Shown here: positions 36,088 through 47,834 of the stretch, in pieces | How positions within the stretch are numbered: the stretch's first letter is position 1 | How the letters are laid out: the number at the start of each line of letters is the position of its first letter | From: Lucifuga dentata | Lineage: Eukaryota > Chordata > Actinopteri > Ophidiiformes > Bythitidae | Length of the DNA: 64,000 nt | Reading direction: 5' to 3' | NCBI GenBank assembly: GCA_014773175.1 | Contig: VXCM01003401.1 | Location: 24,757-88,756 of the forward strand | The notes under the pieces: generated by a model | The model's database searches: none | What the model was told of the DNA's origin: nothing | What the model saw: the letters and a program-made list of their open reading frames with translations, nothing else | Program-made: the position numbers and the translations under genes

Positions 36088-37627
36088 CAGATAACAGATA
36101 ATGTCTAGATAATCAGAATCTGTCCGATCAGAAATAGATTTCAAGTCGATGGGCGTGGCTTATAAAAAAGACTCCTGCTTGGGAAGTTTCCTTACTTATA
36201 TGTCCTCAAGGAAGCCACGTGAGCAACGATGAAATCATAAATGTACCATATATTTACATTAGTATCCCAGGTATGAGCAGGTTTTTGGATTTTAACCAGG
36301 GTTCTGCTCTACCGGATTGTCTTCCATATACCAAACCAAAAATATTCTGACTGACTATATCACATTGATCTGCATGCTGAAATGAAACTGAAAGTTTGAC
36401 ACATATCGGCCGTCACTCTCATCTTTTATTGTAACTTAGTACAGAAATAGAGGCCGGTGAGAATGTATGAGTCAAAAACAAGCCCGAAGGGATGACAGAC
36501 AGCGATCAGAGTGTTTTAATCATGATCACACAAATATGAAAAACTTGTTTAATGTTCCATGTAAACATCATATCCTGAATAGAATCAAAACCAGGATTTG
36601 ACACAAACAAGGATATTACTGTGATCTGGGACCCTTGTCATATCATTCTCTACATTCTCCACTTTTATGTCTCAAATAAAAGGTGTAAATGTCCAAAAAT
36701 AGCCTCGAATTTATAGTCTAGACTATTTAATGAATTTTTTATATTGCATTTGATTCTGTTCAAGAAAGAAGGAATCAGACATTTCTGTGGGGGGGAAAAA
36801 AAGTATTTTGGTCTATAAATATTCACATTGAGTGATTTTATTTTAACTTTCCAGCTTTTGGCAGGTCAAAAAAGAAGAGAAAAACTTTATATGAAATGCG
36901 AGGATTATATTGTGCCTCCTACAGAAGATGATACTTGTATTTTAAGATACTGCTCATTTTATTAAGCTTTGAAAAAAAATAGGCTGGTTTAGATGAAACT
37001 GACAGGTTTTCCAGCAAATGCAAAGCGAACCATCCTTGCATTAGATACGGGAATCTGCAAAGAGCCCTATGCAGCAATCGAGCCTGCACTTCTGTTCTCT
37101 TGGCCGACGTCACTGGCAGCAGGAAGTCTTTGTTGAATTAACAGCCACTTCAGACCTCTACAGCACACTTAGGCTTTGGCTGCTTCCAAAGAGGCACGGC
37201 AGGCTTCCCGCCATGAAATGTAAGCCTCTGAGCACATTGTGTGAATTAAGATCCTCTCCTCATTTTCGAGATGGAGTCTGCGGGAAACTTCCAGCTCTGT
37301 TGGAGATGTGGGAGCGGCGATGGAGGAGGTGTCGTCCACGCACCGCACGAAACGCTTCATCTCCACCTTCTTACTCTCACATTTCTATTCCATTTAACTT
37401 CCCAATCACACACCAATGCAAGTAGTAGATTATTCTAAAACAATTCTGAAAAAAAGTGCACGTTTCCACTGAGAGCCAATGGTCCTACGATTTCACTTTT
37501 GCCAATGTAATTATTCCAGATTTTGACTACCTTTACTGGATACATATGTTGGATTCTTAGCATCCTCTGGGTTTACATGTGAATTTGGATTTGAGCATCA
37601 TGTTAAAAATGTAGCTAGGTGATTATA
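36088..37627. other. no gene seen
   Basis: The GC-richer segment 37069-37425 is open on the plus strand (118 codons) and partly on the minus strand, with no recognisable domain on either. It is not in any repeat family of this window and could be a conserved non-coding element. Confidence 0.4.
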
Positions 37628-38191
37628 TTAAAGGATCATACTAGTGATCAAGCATGTTTGAACCTAATATATTAAATTTTCACACATGTAATGTTACTGA
37701 CAATCATTTCCCAATGCATACTACTGGAACGGTGAATTATTTTTATTTTTATTTTTTTCCCGTACTTTCCAGACCGCCATTGGTTTCAGTTCATTCTGGT
37801 ACACTATTAAAATCAGCTTGTTGATACTTGAAANAGGTTTTTTTTTTTTTTTTGGAAGTTATGTAATTTTAGCATTTAAGTACAATAAAAAGTGCAGAGT
37901 GAATGCATGTCTCCACCGGGGAATATAGTCCCAAAAGAAGTCTTGCATTATTGAAAAATTTAAATGACCGTGATTTCATAAGGCTATGTAACTATTAGCA
38001 GGTGAAACATCAATTTTTAAGGTGGGTGTATCACTTGAATATTTGATTTTGAAAGATTAAGAGATTTTGCAAAATATCAGGAAAGCTGAAATATGGTTTT
38101 ATCCTTTGGAAAATGATTATCAGGAACGTAACATGTATGAAAATTGAATATATTAGGCTCAAACATGCTGATCGCTGGTATGGTCCTTTAA
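37628..38191 (+). mobile_element. family A (A2) element with assembly gap
   Basis: TTAAAGGATCATACTAGTG and TGGTATGGTCCTTTAA are the ends. cagaccgccattggtttcag (about 37771) gives the plus orientation. A single N at 37834 followed by a T run replaces the usual cattcttgggatag...aggtttt segment, so some internal sequence is missing from the assembly. Confidence 0.9.
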
Positions 38192-38589
38192 GGACTGTTA
38201 GTATTGTACTTTAAGATGATGCTGTCTGAATATGTACAATACTTTCCACTTTTTTATATATCTCTTTGGATAATTATATCTGATTATATTATTTTACTTT
38301 CTTTGTAGTGTGCCTTTAATCCTGTAGTTTACTATACTGTTGGGCACTTGCTGTATGTTTGTAGAGGACCTGGTAGTTACAAAGTGTGGGACATCATATC
38401 CCAGGTGCACTTGCATGATGTGTTCAATCTGCTCCATTATAACACATCAGTGCTCTTTGTAGAATTTATGCATGAAGAAGGTCTATGACCAAAAGCTTGG
38501 CAATAAAGCTTTTATTTGCATTTAGATCAAAGTGAGCAGAGCCTTTTCTTTTTATAGACTACCTTTACCTTGAAATCAGATTAATTAAT
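38192..38589. other. no gene seen
   Basis: AT-rich unassigned sequence. Confidence 0.4.
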
Positions 38590-39030
38590 TTTACAGTGAT
38601 ATTGTGGACATCATCTTCCTCTCTGGATCTATAACCATAACTGTTGAAAAAAAAAAAAAAAAAAAAGCCAAATCAGCATAGTCTCAGTGATACACTGGTT
38701 ATATTTGCGTTTCTCTAGCCTTATTTACTGTAGTTAATGTTAATATCATAAATATGACCACTGTGTGAGCAAATATTTTAATCCGCCAGATCTGGATCAA
38801 TATCTGGATCTGGGCTTTCATAGGATACACAGCCTGAATTTAAATTGAAGTGGACATCTTAGTTTTTGAGAAATAGGCGAAAAGTTCAGCAGCTGCCCTA
38901 TCCAGATTTGGGGTTGCCTCAAAAATCTCATGAACTCTTCCTTGACCCACCTCTCTTTAAATTTTCATAAAAATCTGCCTGTTACTTTTTGAGCTATCGC
39001 GCTGACAGACAGACAAAAACAAAACGTAAC
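38590..39030 (+). mobile_element. LINE 3'-region-like fragment
   Basis: It shares the ccagatctggatcaatatc...ggatctgggct block with 8220-8650. It continues into cttgacccacctctctttaa, ttcataaaaatctgcctgtt and gagctatcgcgctgacagacagac, which has the form of RTE-like LINE 3' ends in fish. A 21-A run sits at 38646-38666. No reverse transcriptase is present. Confidence 0.55.
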
Positions 39031-39961
39031 AATGAAATATGGAACGTTAGTTTGCTGCTGCTGTCTGATATTTTGATAAATTACAATTCAGACTATTAAT
39101 GAGAAATACTACCGCAGCATTCCCAGCATTAAGACAGTGGTACCATTCTCTGAATTTAGAAATATGACGACTTCACTTTGACAGATAATGTTTAACGCTT
39201 TAATCACTCGTAGTGTGGGAGCAGAGGAAAATGCATTTTCCTGCAAGCTGCGGGTGTATTTATCTTGAAAACAGATGGAATCTTTTCAACATCGTGCTAT
39301 CGTTCAAGAGCGGAAAAAAACAAATATATCAAATTTGCAGCCAATTTTGCAGATCACATCTTCCCTCTTCACTTCCGTGTTGTCAGTGTGAAGGATTTAG
39401 CTCTTACCTTTGTGTCTCTCTCCTTAATCTTCTGATGTCGCTGATGCAAACAAGTGTGTGTGTGTGTGTGTGTGACACGACGGAACATAACTGGGTTTGC
39501 CTTTCTTTAGTGTTTCGCTTTGGGGGTTTTTTTCACAGAGAGGAAAAAGCAAGAGAACAAGGTTGTACTTCTGTAAAGTAACAAAAGTCCTTATTTAGAA
39601 TGAACTCAATTTCAAAAGAAGCATAGCGAGGCACTTCCACCAGCAGATAAAATGGACCATTTATTGAGACAAACGACCCGCTTTACATACTGCAGCTTAT
39701 GCAAGCCTTCATTTGGGTGTCATTGTGTTCTTATCCCTCATGCAGGCAGTTACTCCTCATGTGTCCTTACAATGTCCAAATGATGATGTAACGTTTTCCT
39801 TTAATTCTATTTACATGGGATTTGTTCAAGCAGCTTGAGTGTAAATAGACGATACACTCTCCGAATCTGCAAACCAGAGCAAATTGGCTATATTATTAAA
39901 TATTTTATGGTAATGAATTTTTTTTTTATGTCAAAGCACAACCATTGCGTCACTGCTTCTC
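39031..39961. other. no gene seen; short GT tract
   Basis: A (GT)n tract lies at 39454-39474. A 122-codon plus-strand frame runs through it and is therefore partly low complexity, with no domain. Confidence 0.45.
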
Positions 39962-40576
39962 TTAAAGGACCATACCATCCATTTTGCATGCTTGATCCTA
40001 ATATATTCACTTTTCATACACGTAAGGTTACTGTAAATAATTTCCCAAAGGATAAAACCATATTTCAGCTTTGATATTTTGCAAAATCTCTTAATCTTTC
40101 AAAATCAAATATTCAAGTGATACACCCACCTTAAAAATCCATGTTTCTCCTCTAATAGTTATGCAGCCTTATGAAGTCACGGTCCTTTAAATTTTTCCAT
40201 AAACGCAGGTCTTCTTTTGGAACTATATTCCCCGGTGGAGACATACATTCACTCTGCTCCTTTTATTGTACTTAAAAGCTAAAATTACAAAACTTCAAAA
40301 AAAAAAACAAAAAAACAAACAAACCTGAATACACATGTTGTTCATGATGATGGATTACCTATCCCAAGAATTTCAAGTATCAACAAGTTGATTTTAATAG
40401 CGTACCAGAATGAACTGAAACTAATGCCAGTCTGGAAGGTAAAAAAAAAAAAAAAAACCCTTTTAATTCACCGTTCCAGTAGTATGCTTTGGGAAATGAT
40501 TGTCATTTAATGTTACATGTATGAAAATTGAATATAATAGGCTCAGATATGCAAAATGGATGATGTGGTCCTTTAA
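39962..40576 (-). mobile_element. family A (A2) element, complete
   Basis: TTAAAGGACCATACCATCC forms the left end and GATGTGGTCCTTTAA the right. The markers aactatattccccggtgg and cagtctggaaggt give the minus orientation. Length is 615 bp, made up by A-rich expansions at 40297-40323 and a 17-A run at 40441-40457. Confidence 0.92.
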
Positions 40577-41438
40577 CACTGGTATGTTGTTTTAAGAAAA
40601 GGTGCAAACACTGTTGATTAAGTGTAAATTAAAGTGGGAACTTTACTATACATTACGTGAAAGCTAACTGTCAGCAGCTTAGTTTAATAAGCCAAACGTA
40701 ATTATCACATTTCTAGGGCAAAATGAGTTGTCGTCAAATTTAAATAAGGAGGAAGCCTGATAATAAGTGTAATGACCCGAGATCACAAGGAGACGTGGCA
40801 TTGAACCATTTAACAAGCTGGTGGCTCATCCAGTCACAAATTGAATTAAATTAAACAATCTTTAGCCGGTCAAAGCTTGCATGGTGTTTTTTTAAGAAAA
40901 TGCTAACTTGTCTTTTATAATAAGCGCCGTGCTGCCGTAGCATGCGCCTGTCAGATTGGATATCAAAGGTCAGCGCCATGTGGATAATAAGTGGCGACCA
41001 GTTTCAGGGCCGCGCATAGAGAAATGATACACGGATTCACGTCCGATCAGCTGCTCTGAGGAAGCAGAGCAATCCCAAACTTCCTCCTCTTAACACTCCA
41101 GATGAAACGGGGCAATGGTTCACCCAGTTACCGTGAGCCGTTTCCCTCCTCTCATCAGTGGTATTGGTGGTGTTTGATCTTTACTGGACCCCAAAAGAGG
41201 CAGAGATGCTGCAGAGATCAGACTGAAGGCAGTTTGTATAATTAGAGAAGCTGCACCGCGCTGGAAGTTCTGAATATTTGATCTGTCATTTTGTATAGGA
41301 AAGACAGAAATATGATCCAAATTGTAAGATACAAAGCATTTAGTACTTTGAACTTCATGTACTTAAATATTTACATTATATGTAGGAATTAAGAATAACT
41401 GCATTTACTTTTTTCTTCTTGTTCTTTAGAAAGCCATT
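40577..41438. other. no gene seen
   Basis: The segment 40890-41080 is GC-richer and in no repeat family of this window, so it is a possible conserved non-coding element. The minus-strand frame at 41120-41320 shows no domain. Confidence 0.4.
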
Positions 41439-41909
41439 TTAAAGGGGATATGCTGTGTTTTCTTGATTTCCTCACTTTTTTTTTTTTTAATAATTTGTTG
41501 AACATACCAAAGTTGATTAAGTCCAGTAAGATAAATCCAAAGGTCCTGAAACCTTCAGTTTTGATTTGTCCTTTACTTCTTTAACAAGTTTACTTCAACA
41601 TGTAATACATTTAAATTTAATCGCCTATACGACCTGGTTAGACACACCTAGAAATACAAGTCAACAAGTGTTTGGCTAGTATCCGTGTTTCCATAATCCA
41701 CGGCCAATCAGAGCAAAGGGTTATTGCAGGGTTATTAAGTGTTTTTACTCAGTGTGCATGCTGGTGCTGTAGTAACAAAGAGTAGAAGTGAGTGTTTTTT
41801 TTTTTGTTTGTTTTTTTTTTTTGCACATTAAAGTATTGAAAATGATTCAAAATAGGCAAAACATGCAAATAAGAACATGGGAATCTCTATTATAATACAT
41901 CTCCCTTAA
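41439..41909 (+). mobile_element. family B TTAA-ended element, complete copy
   Basis: TTAAAGGGGATATGCTG begins the element and ...atacatctcccTTAA ends it, so TTAA stands at both ends. The outer bases are imperfectly inverted (GGGGATATG against GGGAGATGTA). The order is gttgaacatacc, tcaacatgtaatacatttaa, acctggttagacacacc, ggccaatcagagcaaaggg, gcacattaaagtattg. Length is 471 bp with no coding frame. The TTAA duplication suggests piggyBac or Kolobok-type mobilisation. Confidence 0.75.
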
Positions 41910-42749
41910 GTTATCAGTGATTTCCTCATTAGAATTTAAAAAAATAAAACCTATTTTCTAATCAAGACCTCAGATCTTTGTATATCTTTGTTCTTTACTT
42001 ACACGTTACATGACTCATTTTCAAAGCTTTCAAGCTTGCTCTTTGACTTTAATTCAATTAACAGTTTAAGACAAAAGAACATATTATCTTCATGTTAGAA
42101 TATATATGGACTTAGATTGCTGTATTCCTGAATAAAATGCTGTATGCAGGATTAATGTGCTGCGGAAGTGTCTACTACATATCTTTCTGTTTTCATTAGC
42201 ATGAGGCGTAGCACCATCATTCCAGATTAATAAGACAGTACATCTATCTTCAGATTTATTTCTGTGAACTCAAAGCAATAAAACTGTTCAAAGCAAACTT
42301 TTTTTTAATGGAAAAGTGACTTCATGAATTAAATAGTGATGCATATTTTACTGCAGAAAGACAAACAATATTCAAATGACTGAATCATAAATCCTGAGAG
42401 AATACAGCAACACAACAAGTGACAGTCCTGTGAGGATGGAGCCGTTGTTATTGTTCTTCAGAAGAAATGAAAAAAAACTGAAGATAATTAAATACAAACT
42501 TTATCATTTTGCTCTGGAAGCCATTTCATTGTAAGAACAATGTAAATACCTTGTCTTTGTTTTTGTACTTTCTCTTTATTTCGTTTCCATATGAGTCTTT
42601 GTACCTTCAAGGTGGAATTGTTATCTAGTTTCTACAAAGAAAAATCTAATTAGCCGGTACAAATTCTGTAATAGCTACTCTGTAAAATGAAGTGCAATCA
42701 AGGAAGTAATCCACTGCACCTGCACAAGTTTATTGTAACCCTTATGTGT

Positions 42750-42751
<2 letters not shown>

Positions 42752-42796
<45 letters not shown>
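42752..42796. repeat. (GT)n microsatellite
   Basis: About 22 uninterrupted GT units, the longest dinucleotide tract in the window. Confidence 0.95.
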
Positions 42797-42797
<1 letters not shown>

Positions 42798-43040
42798 TTC
42801 AGAGAGTGAGTGAGAAGAGTCAAGGGCTCTCCACCTGTGTGCACATTATCGGTTGCTTTCAGCAGAGATGAGGGGATCAAAGATGAGACGGCTGAAAGTG
42901 CAAAACCGTGCCAGCGACGTAATCTATGATTTAAAAACGCCACCAGCTGCATTTGAACCCTCAATCCTCCTATTTGATTGATTTTTCTGCCTGCCATAAC
43001 AGCAAGACAGCACAAGCGTATACCGCCGCCAAGGCCGACA

Positions 43041-43167
43041 AAATCCCCAATAACCTCCCCCACTGTAAAAAATGATCACCCAAAAATGATCTGTATTTAT
43101 GTCNAAATCCCCAATAACCTCCCCCACTGTAAAAAATGATCACCCAAAAATGATCTGTATTTATGTC
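43041..43167. other. assembly gap with duplicated 63-bp flanks (N at 43104)
   Basis: Bases 43041-43103 recur exactly at 43105-43167. This is read as an unmerged contig overlap. Confidence 0.9.
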
Positions 43168-43238
43168 AGACATTTTGTCAAGTTTCCACGTTGCATGCTG
43201 CAAATCAAATTGTCATTATCAAAATTATTTTACGATGT

Positions 43239-43264
43239 TATATATATATATATATATATATATT
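43239..43264. repeat. (TA)n microsatellite
   Basis: About 13 TA units. Confidence 0.95.
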
Positions 43265-43289
43265 AAAGGTTAATGTTTGAGAAAACAAA

Positions 43290-43560
43290 TCCTCTTTCTA
43301 GATCCTGGATCCAGAATATGAGCAGAATAAGAAGCAGATTTTTTTTCTACTTAAAAAATGAGCCACCATGCTAAATTTCATTGAAATGGACCCAAAAAAA
43401 TCTTAAAAATAACTTCTTCTTCTCGACATTATCTACCCCAGATTTCATCCAAACCTATCCATAACTTATCGAGATATCCTGCTAACAAACAGACAAACAG
43501 ACAGACAAGCAAATGCCGGTGATCACATGACCTCCATGGTGACAGTAATAACTCCTCCAC
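43290..43560 (+). mobile_element. LINE 3' end (RTE-like)
   Basis: The block contains gatcctggatccagaat, aatttcattgaaatggaccc, gagatatcctgctaacaaac, a run of acagacaga units, then ggtgatcacatgacctcc near its end. This order is the usual 3' untranslated end of RTE-like LINEs in fish. No coding part is present. Confidence 0.6.
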
Positions 43561-43750
43561 ACAAACCAACGATGCGTATCCATGAAACTGGATATTAAAT
43601 AAATTAAGCTGAAAAGAAATGAATCGTGATCATTTCGGGAGCTCTCCGACCTGATGGAAACTTGGACAACTTCACGTGGCCGGAATGAAGTGGCCCACTG
43701 GGAAATTCCCGGTACTCCCAACAGCCAACGTGTCATTGCAACCGAGATGC

Positions 43751-44263
43751 AACAATAACCAGACATCCATGCAATCTGTAGAGGCTAAGTTAAGCGTCTA
43801 ACCTAGATAAAATACAGTATGCCTCACGACTGCAGGTTTTCAGTTGGTAGCAAGAGAATTCATAACACACATCTATCTCTTCCTCCTGCCTTTTTTTTTT
43901 TTTTTTTTTTTTTAACTGGGCTGCAATCCAGGGATGCAAATCCATTTTTAAGGAAAGTAGCAATAGTTAAGGTGAGCAGATGTCCCAGAGTCCCAGTGTG
44001 AAGAAATGTTGTCCCCTCTCCCGAGACATATAAAATACTCCAATGTCCTGGTTTCAAAAATGTCCCCCAAATGTCCTGGTTTGGATGACTTTAAATATCC
44101 ATTCACTGTTTATTCGGAGCTTTAAAAAGACATTTCATGTCTTCATTTCATCTCACATTAATTAAGAAATAAAACCAGAAAACAGTAAGTGGGAGAGTGT
44201 TAATCAGTTAAATCTGTGGCATTTAGCCAACAATAACCAGACATCCTACAATCTGTAGAGGCT
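43751..44263. repeat. 36-bp direct repeat pair bracketing 442 bp
   Basis: aacaataaccagacatcc followed by caatctgtagaggct occurs at 43751-43786 and, with small differences, at 44229-44263. The bracketed block holds a T run (43890-43912) and gtccc/tgtcctgg motifs seen in fish DNA elements. It may be the footprint of an insertion or a local duplication. Confidence 0.65.
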
Positions 44264-44574
44264 CAAATACAAATCTTAAAGGTCCACAAAGAATATTTTC
44301 AATAAGACAAAGATCTGTTTATTAAGGTCAGTCAAGCCAGGGTCAGATGGGATCCTAATTTTTACCGGGAATTTAAGGTGTCGAGTGGACCTAACACCGC
44401 AGTCAGACATTTGTTTCTCTTTCTCTGCTGCGGAGAAAGCAGAGAATTTTGACTTGTGTCACAGCGATGTCTCACAGATAATACAAATAAATGAAAAGTA
44501 TAATTTGTTCAGAGTCCAGAGACAGTTGCGGTTCGGTCCAGATCCGGACTAGAGTCCGGATTTTGAGGATGGCT
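44253..44574. mobile_element. hAT-like family E copy 2
   Basis: It matches 8711-9241 through ctcaaatacaaatcttaaag, cacaaagaa, ggatcctaatttttacc, gaatttaaggtgtcgag, cagagaattttgact, cagagtccagagacagttg and the closing ttgaggatggct. The central part is shorter. The CAGGGG start is degraded here to CTGTAGAGG. Confidence 0.7.
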
Positions 44575-45069
44575 AATTTAGTCAATAGTACTCAAAAAAG
44601 ACATTTATGAAAAAGTATACTGTGGTTTAGAATATTCAGGTGTTATTTAATGCAGCCAGAAACTTTTAATTTTTGTACTTTGTGTGTGAAATAAAGACAG
44701 AATCTCTGTCTGTCTGTGGCACCAACATCTCTAGAACCTGGCATTGTATGAAGTTGGTATTTGGCAGGTTTATTGCTCAGGACCCAAGGACTTGTAATGT
44801 CGTGTGTGAAGTTGTTTGGATGAGCGGTTCTCAAATTGAGCTGTGCTGGTAAAAAGTAGTCCGTGTGGCAGCATATGCTCCAGTCCAGTGCCATGGTCTC
44901 AATCCAACTGTACTGCAAACAAAACTAGCTCACGAGGACATGCAGAAATTGTTTTGAAAAGTTGAAATTCTTTTGACAACGCTGTGCAGGTAAAAAGTAG
45001 TTATAAAGTCCAGCATATTTTAAACGGGCACTACACTAGTTAAAAAAAAGGCAGATATCAAAGCATGCC
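44575..45069. other. no gene seen; possible old repeat
   Basis: tctctgtctgtctgtgg followed by caccaacatctctagaacctgg looks like the start of a dispersed repeat. gctgtgc(t/a)ggtaaaaagtagt occurs twice (about 44841 and 44982). The family is not recognised. Confidence 0.35.
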
Positions 45070-45129
45070 CACATATGTGTGTGTTATATATTGGGCTCAA
45101 ACGTGCACGATTGTCAGTATGATCCTTCA
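45070..45129 (+). mobile_element. family A right-end fragment
   Basis: atattgggctcaaacgtgca followed by cgattgtcagtatgatccttcaa matches the last 45 bases of A1 copies, with TTAA altered to TCAA. The rest of the element is absent. Confidence 0.65.
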
Positions 45130-45390
45130 AAGAGTCTATCTAGAAAACACGAGGAAGGCCTTGAGCCATCTTTCGGAATGAGCAGATGGTTGTAGGCTCA
45201 TTGCGTTTGCGTCAGCTAACCTGTCAGAGGTAAAAACCGACACACATTAGATGGCGTGCAACATGACTGAACCATCAGGGGAACGCCAAAATTGAGAGAT
45301 GAGTCTCATATTGAGAAATGATTGGGAGATGTCATTACATCAAATTTTCTTTCGGCTTCACCTTCATTACTCACATGCCTCTATGTGCAC

Positions 45391-45420
45391 GCGCGCATGC
45401 GCGCGCGCGCACACACACAC
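45391..45420. repeat. alternating GC/CA tract
   Basis: gcgcgc units merge into cacaca. This is a purely alternating purine-pyrimidine run with Z-DNA-forming potential. Confidence 0.85.
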
Positions 45421-45629
45421 AGATAGACTAAGTAATCTCCTGTCCCAGCCTTACAAAACAATCACTTTCCTAATTGGCACTAACAGTTGAGGTATGGAGG
45501 GCACCTCTCCCCAGATGGAGTAATTAACAAACACACTCGCTTTATCCGCCGATCTGCCTCTCCGTCTCTGCCTGTGGAAGAAAGGACACATTTGTTAATG
45601 GCTACAAAATAAGTTTTACTTCACCAAAA

Positions 45630-45760
45630 ACTCCACAGAATGATATGACTGATGAGAATAATAAGATAAGAAAAAAAAACCAAAAAAAAAACGCNACTCC
45701 ACAGAATGATATGACTGATGAGAATAATAAGATAAGAAAAAAAAACCAAAAAAAAAACGC
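45630..45760. other. assembly gap with duplicated 65-bp flanks (N at 45695)
   Basis: Bases 45630-45694 recur exactly at 45696-45760. This is read as an unmerged contig overlap. Confidence 0.9.
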
Positions 45761-46315
45761 TGCTATTACCAAGGATTCTCCAGTCAGGAATGAATTCAAA
45801 TAGTTAAGACAATTCAAGCGTGAATTCCCCTTTCAAGCAACGACTCTGTAGTTTTATGGGCTTGTCGAGTCCGCTCGCCGAGCGGGAGAGGTGAAGTTGA
45901 TGCTCGAATCACTAAACACCACTCTGAGCCATCATCTGGGCCATCTATCTTCATCAGAGACGGGCAGGCATCTTGGCAGCTCATCTCACCTTTGTAGCTG
46001 AGAGCTGTGGAGGGGATCCGTGTACGTAGATCTGTCCCAGAGGGATGCAGAATCCTCCAGTGGTGAGCTAATGAGTCTTCAAAAGCAAGTGAGGACAGCT
46101 TCAGCACTGTTGGAAGCAATTGCGTTATGAAATAGCTAATGACATTTAAGCAACTGGCTAATGACCAAGAAGAAACACTTTAGACCGGAGTCGGGGCTAA
46201 AGTTGGCCTTTGATGACCTTTGACTCAGCCCTCCATATATGACAAGAGGAAAAAAAATCATGCCATTGACACAGATCTTCATTATTTAATTTTATCTTTT
46301 GTTTTAATATTTCAG

Positions 46316-46316
<1 letters not shown>

Positions 46317-46346
<30 letters not shown>

Positions 46347-46350
46347 TTTT
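46317..46350. repeat. (TTTA)n microsatellite
   Basis: About eight TTTA units. Confidence 0.95.
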
Positions 46351-46785
46351 CATCTGTTTGCATATATATAGTCACGGTATATGCCAAGGCTGGCATAAAC
46401 CGTTTTGTATATATATGCAATTTGATCTTGCAACAGAGAGATAACATATAGTGCGTAAGTGAGTGTGTGACCTTCACTGGCCCTCCTTGACCAACCTATC
46501 ATGTTTTATTTAAAACTGACAATCAATTTCTATCAAGGAGGGCTAAATACCTGAACAACTTCAGTTTTATTTTTACACTACATAAATTACTGTATTATTA
46601 TCATTATTATTATTTTTAAATAAAAAAATTACTACTTATTTTAAAATGCAGGGAGTATAAGTGAATTTGATTTTTTTTTTTTAATGCGCACTTTAAGGTG
46701 CACTTAGAGACAGCATGTGACAATCAGTCCATAGGCAATGATGGAGAGATCAAGCCTGTGGCACACAGACTAAAGGAAATTTTAA

Positions 46786-46993
46786 AAAAAGATTGGCAAA
46801 ACAATTATTTTTTTTACTGAAGTCGATTCTGAGGCAGTGTGTCTAGTTTGCAAGCAGCCAGTTGCTGTTTTAAAAGTACAATGCCCGCCTTCATTATGAA
46901 ACAAAACATTCTTTAGCTTTCTCAAAGTACAGCGGCGAGGCGCGAAAGCAGAAGACTAGCGAGCAGCTAGTTAAACTTCACTCTAAAGTTTAG
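46786..46993 (+). pseudogene. hAT/ZBED-type BED zinc-finger relic
   Basis: One frame (from 46786) reads FFTEVDSEAVCLVCKQ, then PVAVLK. A second frame (from 46883) reads ARLHYETKHS and continues to a stop at 46991-46993. Together they give C-x2-C (codons at 46840 and 46849) and H-x4-H (46892 and 46907), the ligand pattern of a BED finger as found in hAT transposases and ZBED or GTF2IRD2-like host proteins. Frameshifts fall at the T-run near 46808-46815 and near 46876-46882, so the relic is dead. The catalytic hAT domain and terminal repeats were not found nearby. Confidence 0.7.
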
Positions 46994-47834
46994 AAAATAG
47001 TGAGGTAGCATCTCTTCCTGTGTTTAATGTTGCAGAGGCTGGAATCATAAGCAGACACAGATGAGGCGCCAAACAAATCTGAAGAGGCAGATAATCAGAA
47101 GACAAACGCACGGGCAAAGGACAGTAACAAGAGGCAGGCAGGCAGGTTGATGATTTGGGTATTTGTGCTGCACGTTGCTCACCTCGCTGCCTACACTCTC
47201 CATGCTAATCGCCATGGAGTGCCAACGTAGCAACACAATTCATCAAGAAATGCAGGGATATGACCATAAATCATCTGCTACTTTAGCCCCGTCGAGCTGC
47301 TGACACTTCACCTTTCTGCCCAGATCATGGCACAATTTAAAAACTGTGTTCGTTTACTTGGGGAATAGGTTATGAGCTTCTCCTCTGTTGTCGTATCGCT
47401 TCTGCTTACATCGCATTTAACTATTCTCTCACTGGTTGTGCATTGGAATGGTAAGCGGCATATGGGTCAAAGTTGAATGGTGTGGCAGAGGGGAGAATCT
47501 GAATGGTGCACGTCAGTCACTGTGAGGTCAGGGGTCCAGCTTCCAGTGCGCAACAATGGAATGTCCATGTCAGCGCACAGGTCACCGCTTACCGTGTGAA
47601 AATGACCAAAGAAGGCTGGAATGCTCGAGTGGCGCTACAAAGATGAGCTGGCAGAGAATGAGTGAAACTGGTTGGAATACTGGGGGGCTGATCAGGGGAA
47701 TTGGGAACAGGTGTGTGTGTGTGTGTGTGTGCGTGTGTGTGTGTCAGATGACCAGGGAAAAGGTGGAAACTCAGCGGTGGTGGACAGCTGGAGAATGACA
47801 GGCTCCATCTGGAGATATCACCTTGACATATGTA
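46994..47834. other. no gene seen; GT tract
   Basis: A (GT)n tract is at 47711-47744. The 80-codon frame at 47556-47798 crosses it and is not a gene. Confidence 0.45.
47711..47744. repeat. (GT)n microsatellite
   Basis: About 17 GT units with one gc interruption. Confidence 0.95.

Larger units (their letters stand above)
41910..43279. other. no gene seen; GT and TA microsatellites
   Basis: Apart from the microsatellites at 42752 and 43239 and the duplicated gap at 43104, the sequence is unassigned. Minus-strand frames in the region run through the repeat and the duplicated gap and are spurious. Confidence 0.45.
45130..46785. other. no gene seen; simple repeats and a gap
   Basis: It contains the alternating purine-pyrimidine tract at 45391, the duplicated gap at 45695 and the TTTA microsatellite at 46317. 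The minus-strand frame of 101 codons at 45814-46119 has no recognisable domain. That GC-richer segment is another non-coding-conservation candidate. Confidence 0.4.

Noticed and set aside
37069..37425. 118-codon plus-strand frame in GC-richer DNA
   Set aside because: The opposite strand is also partly open, no domain is visible, and there is no splice-site pair. It is kept only as a non-coding conservation candidate.
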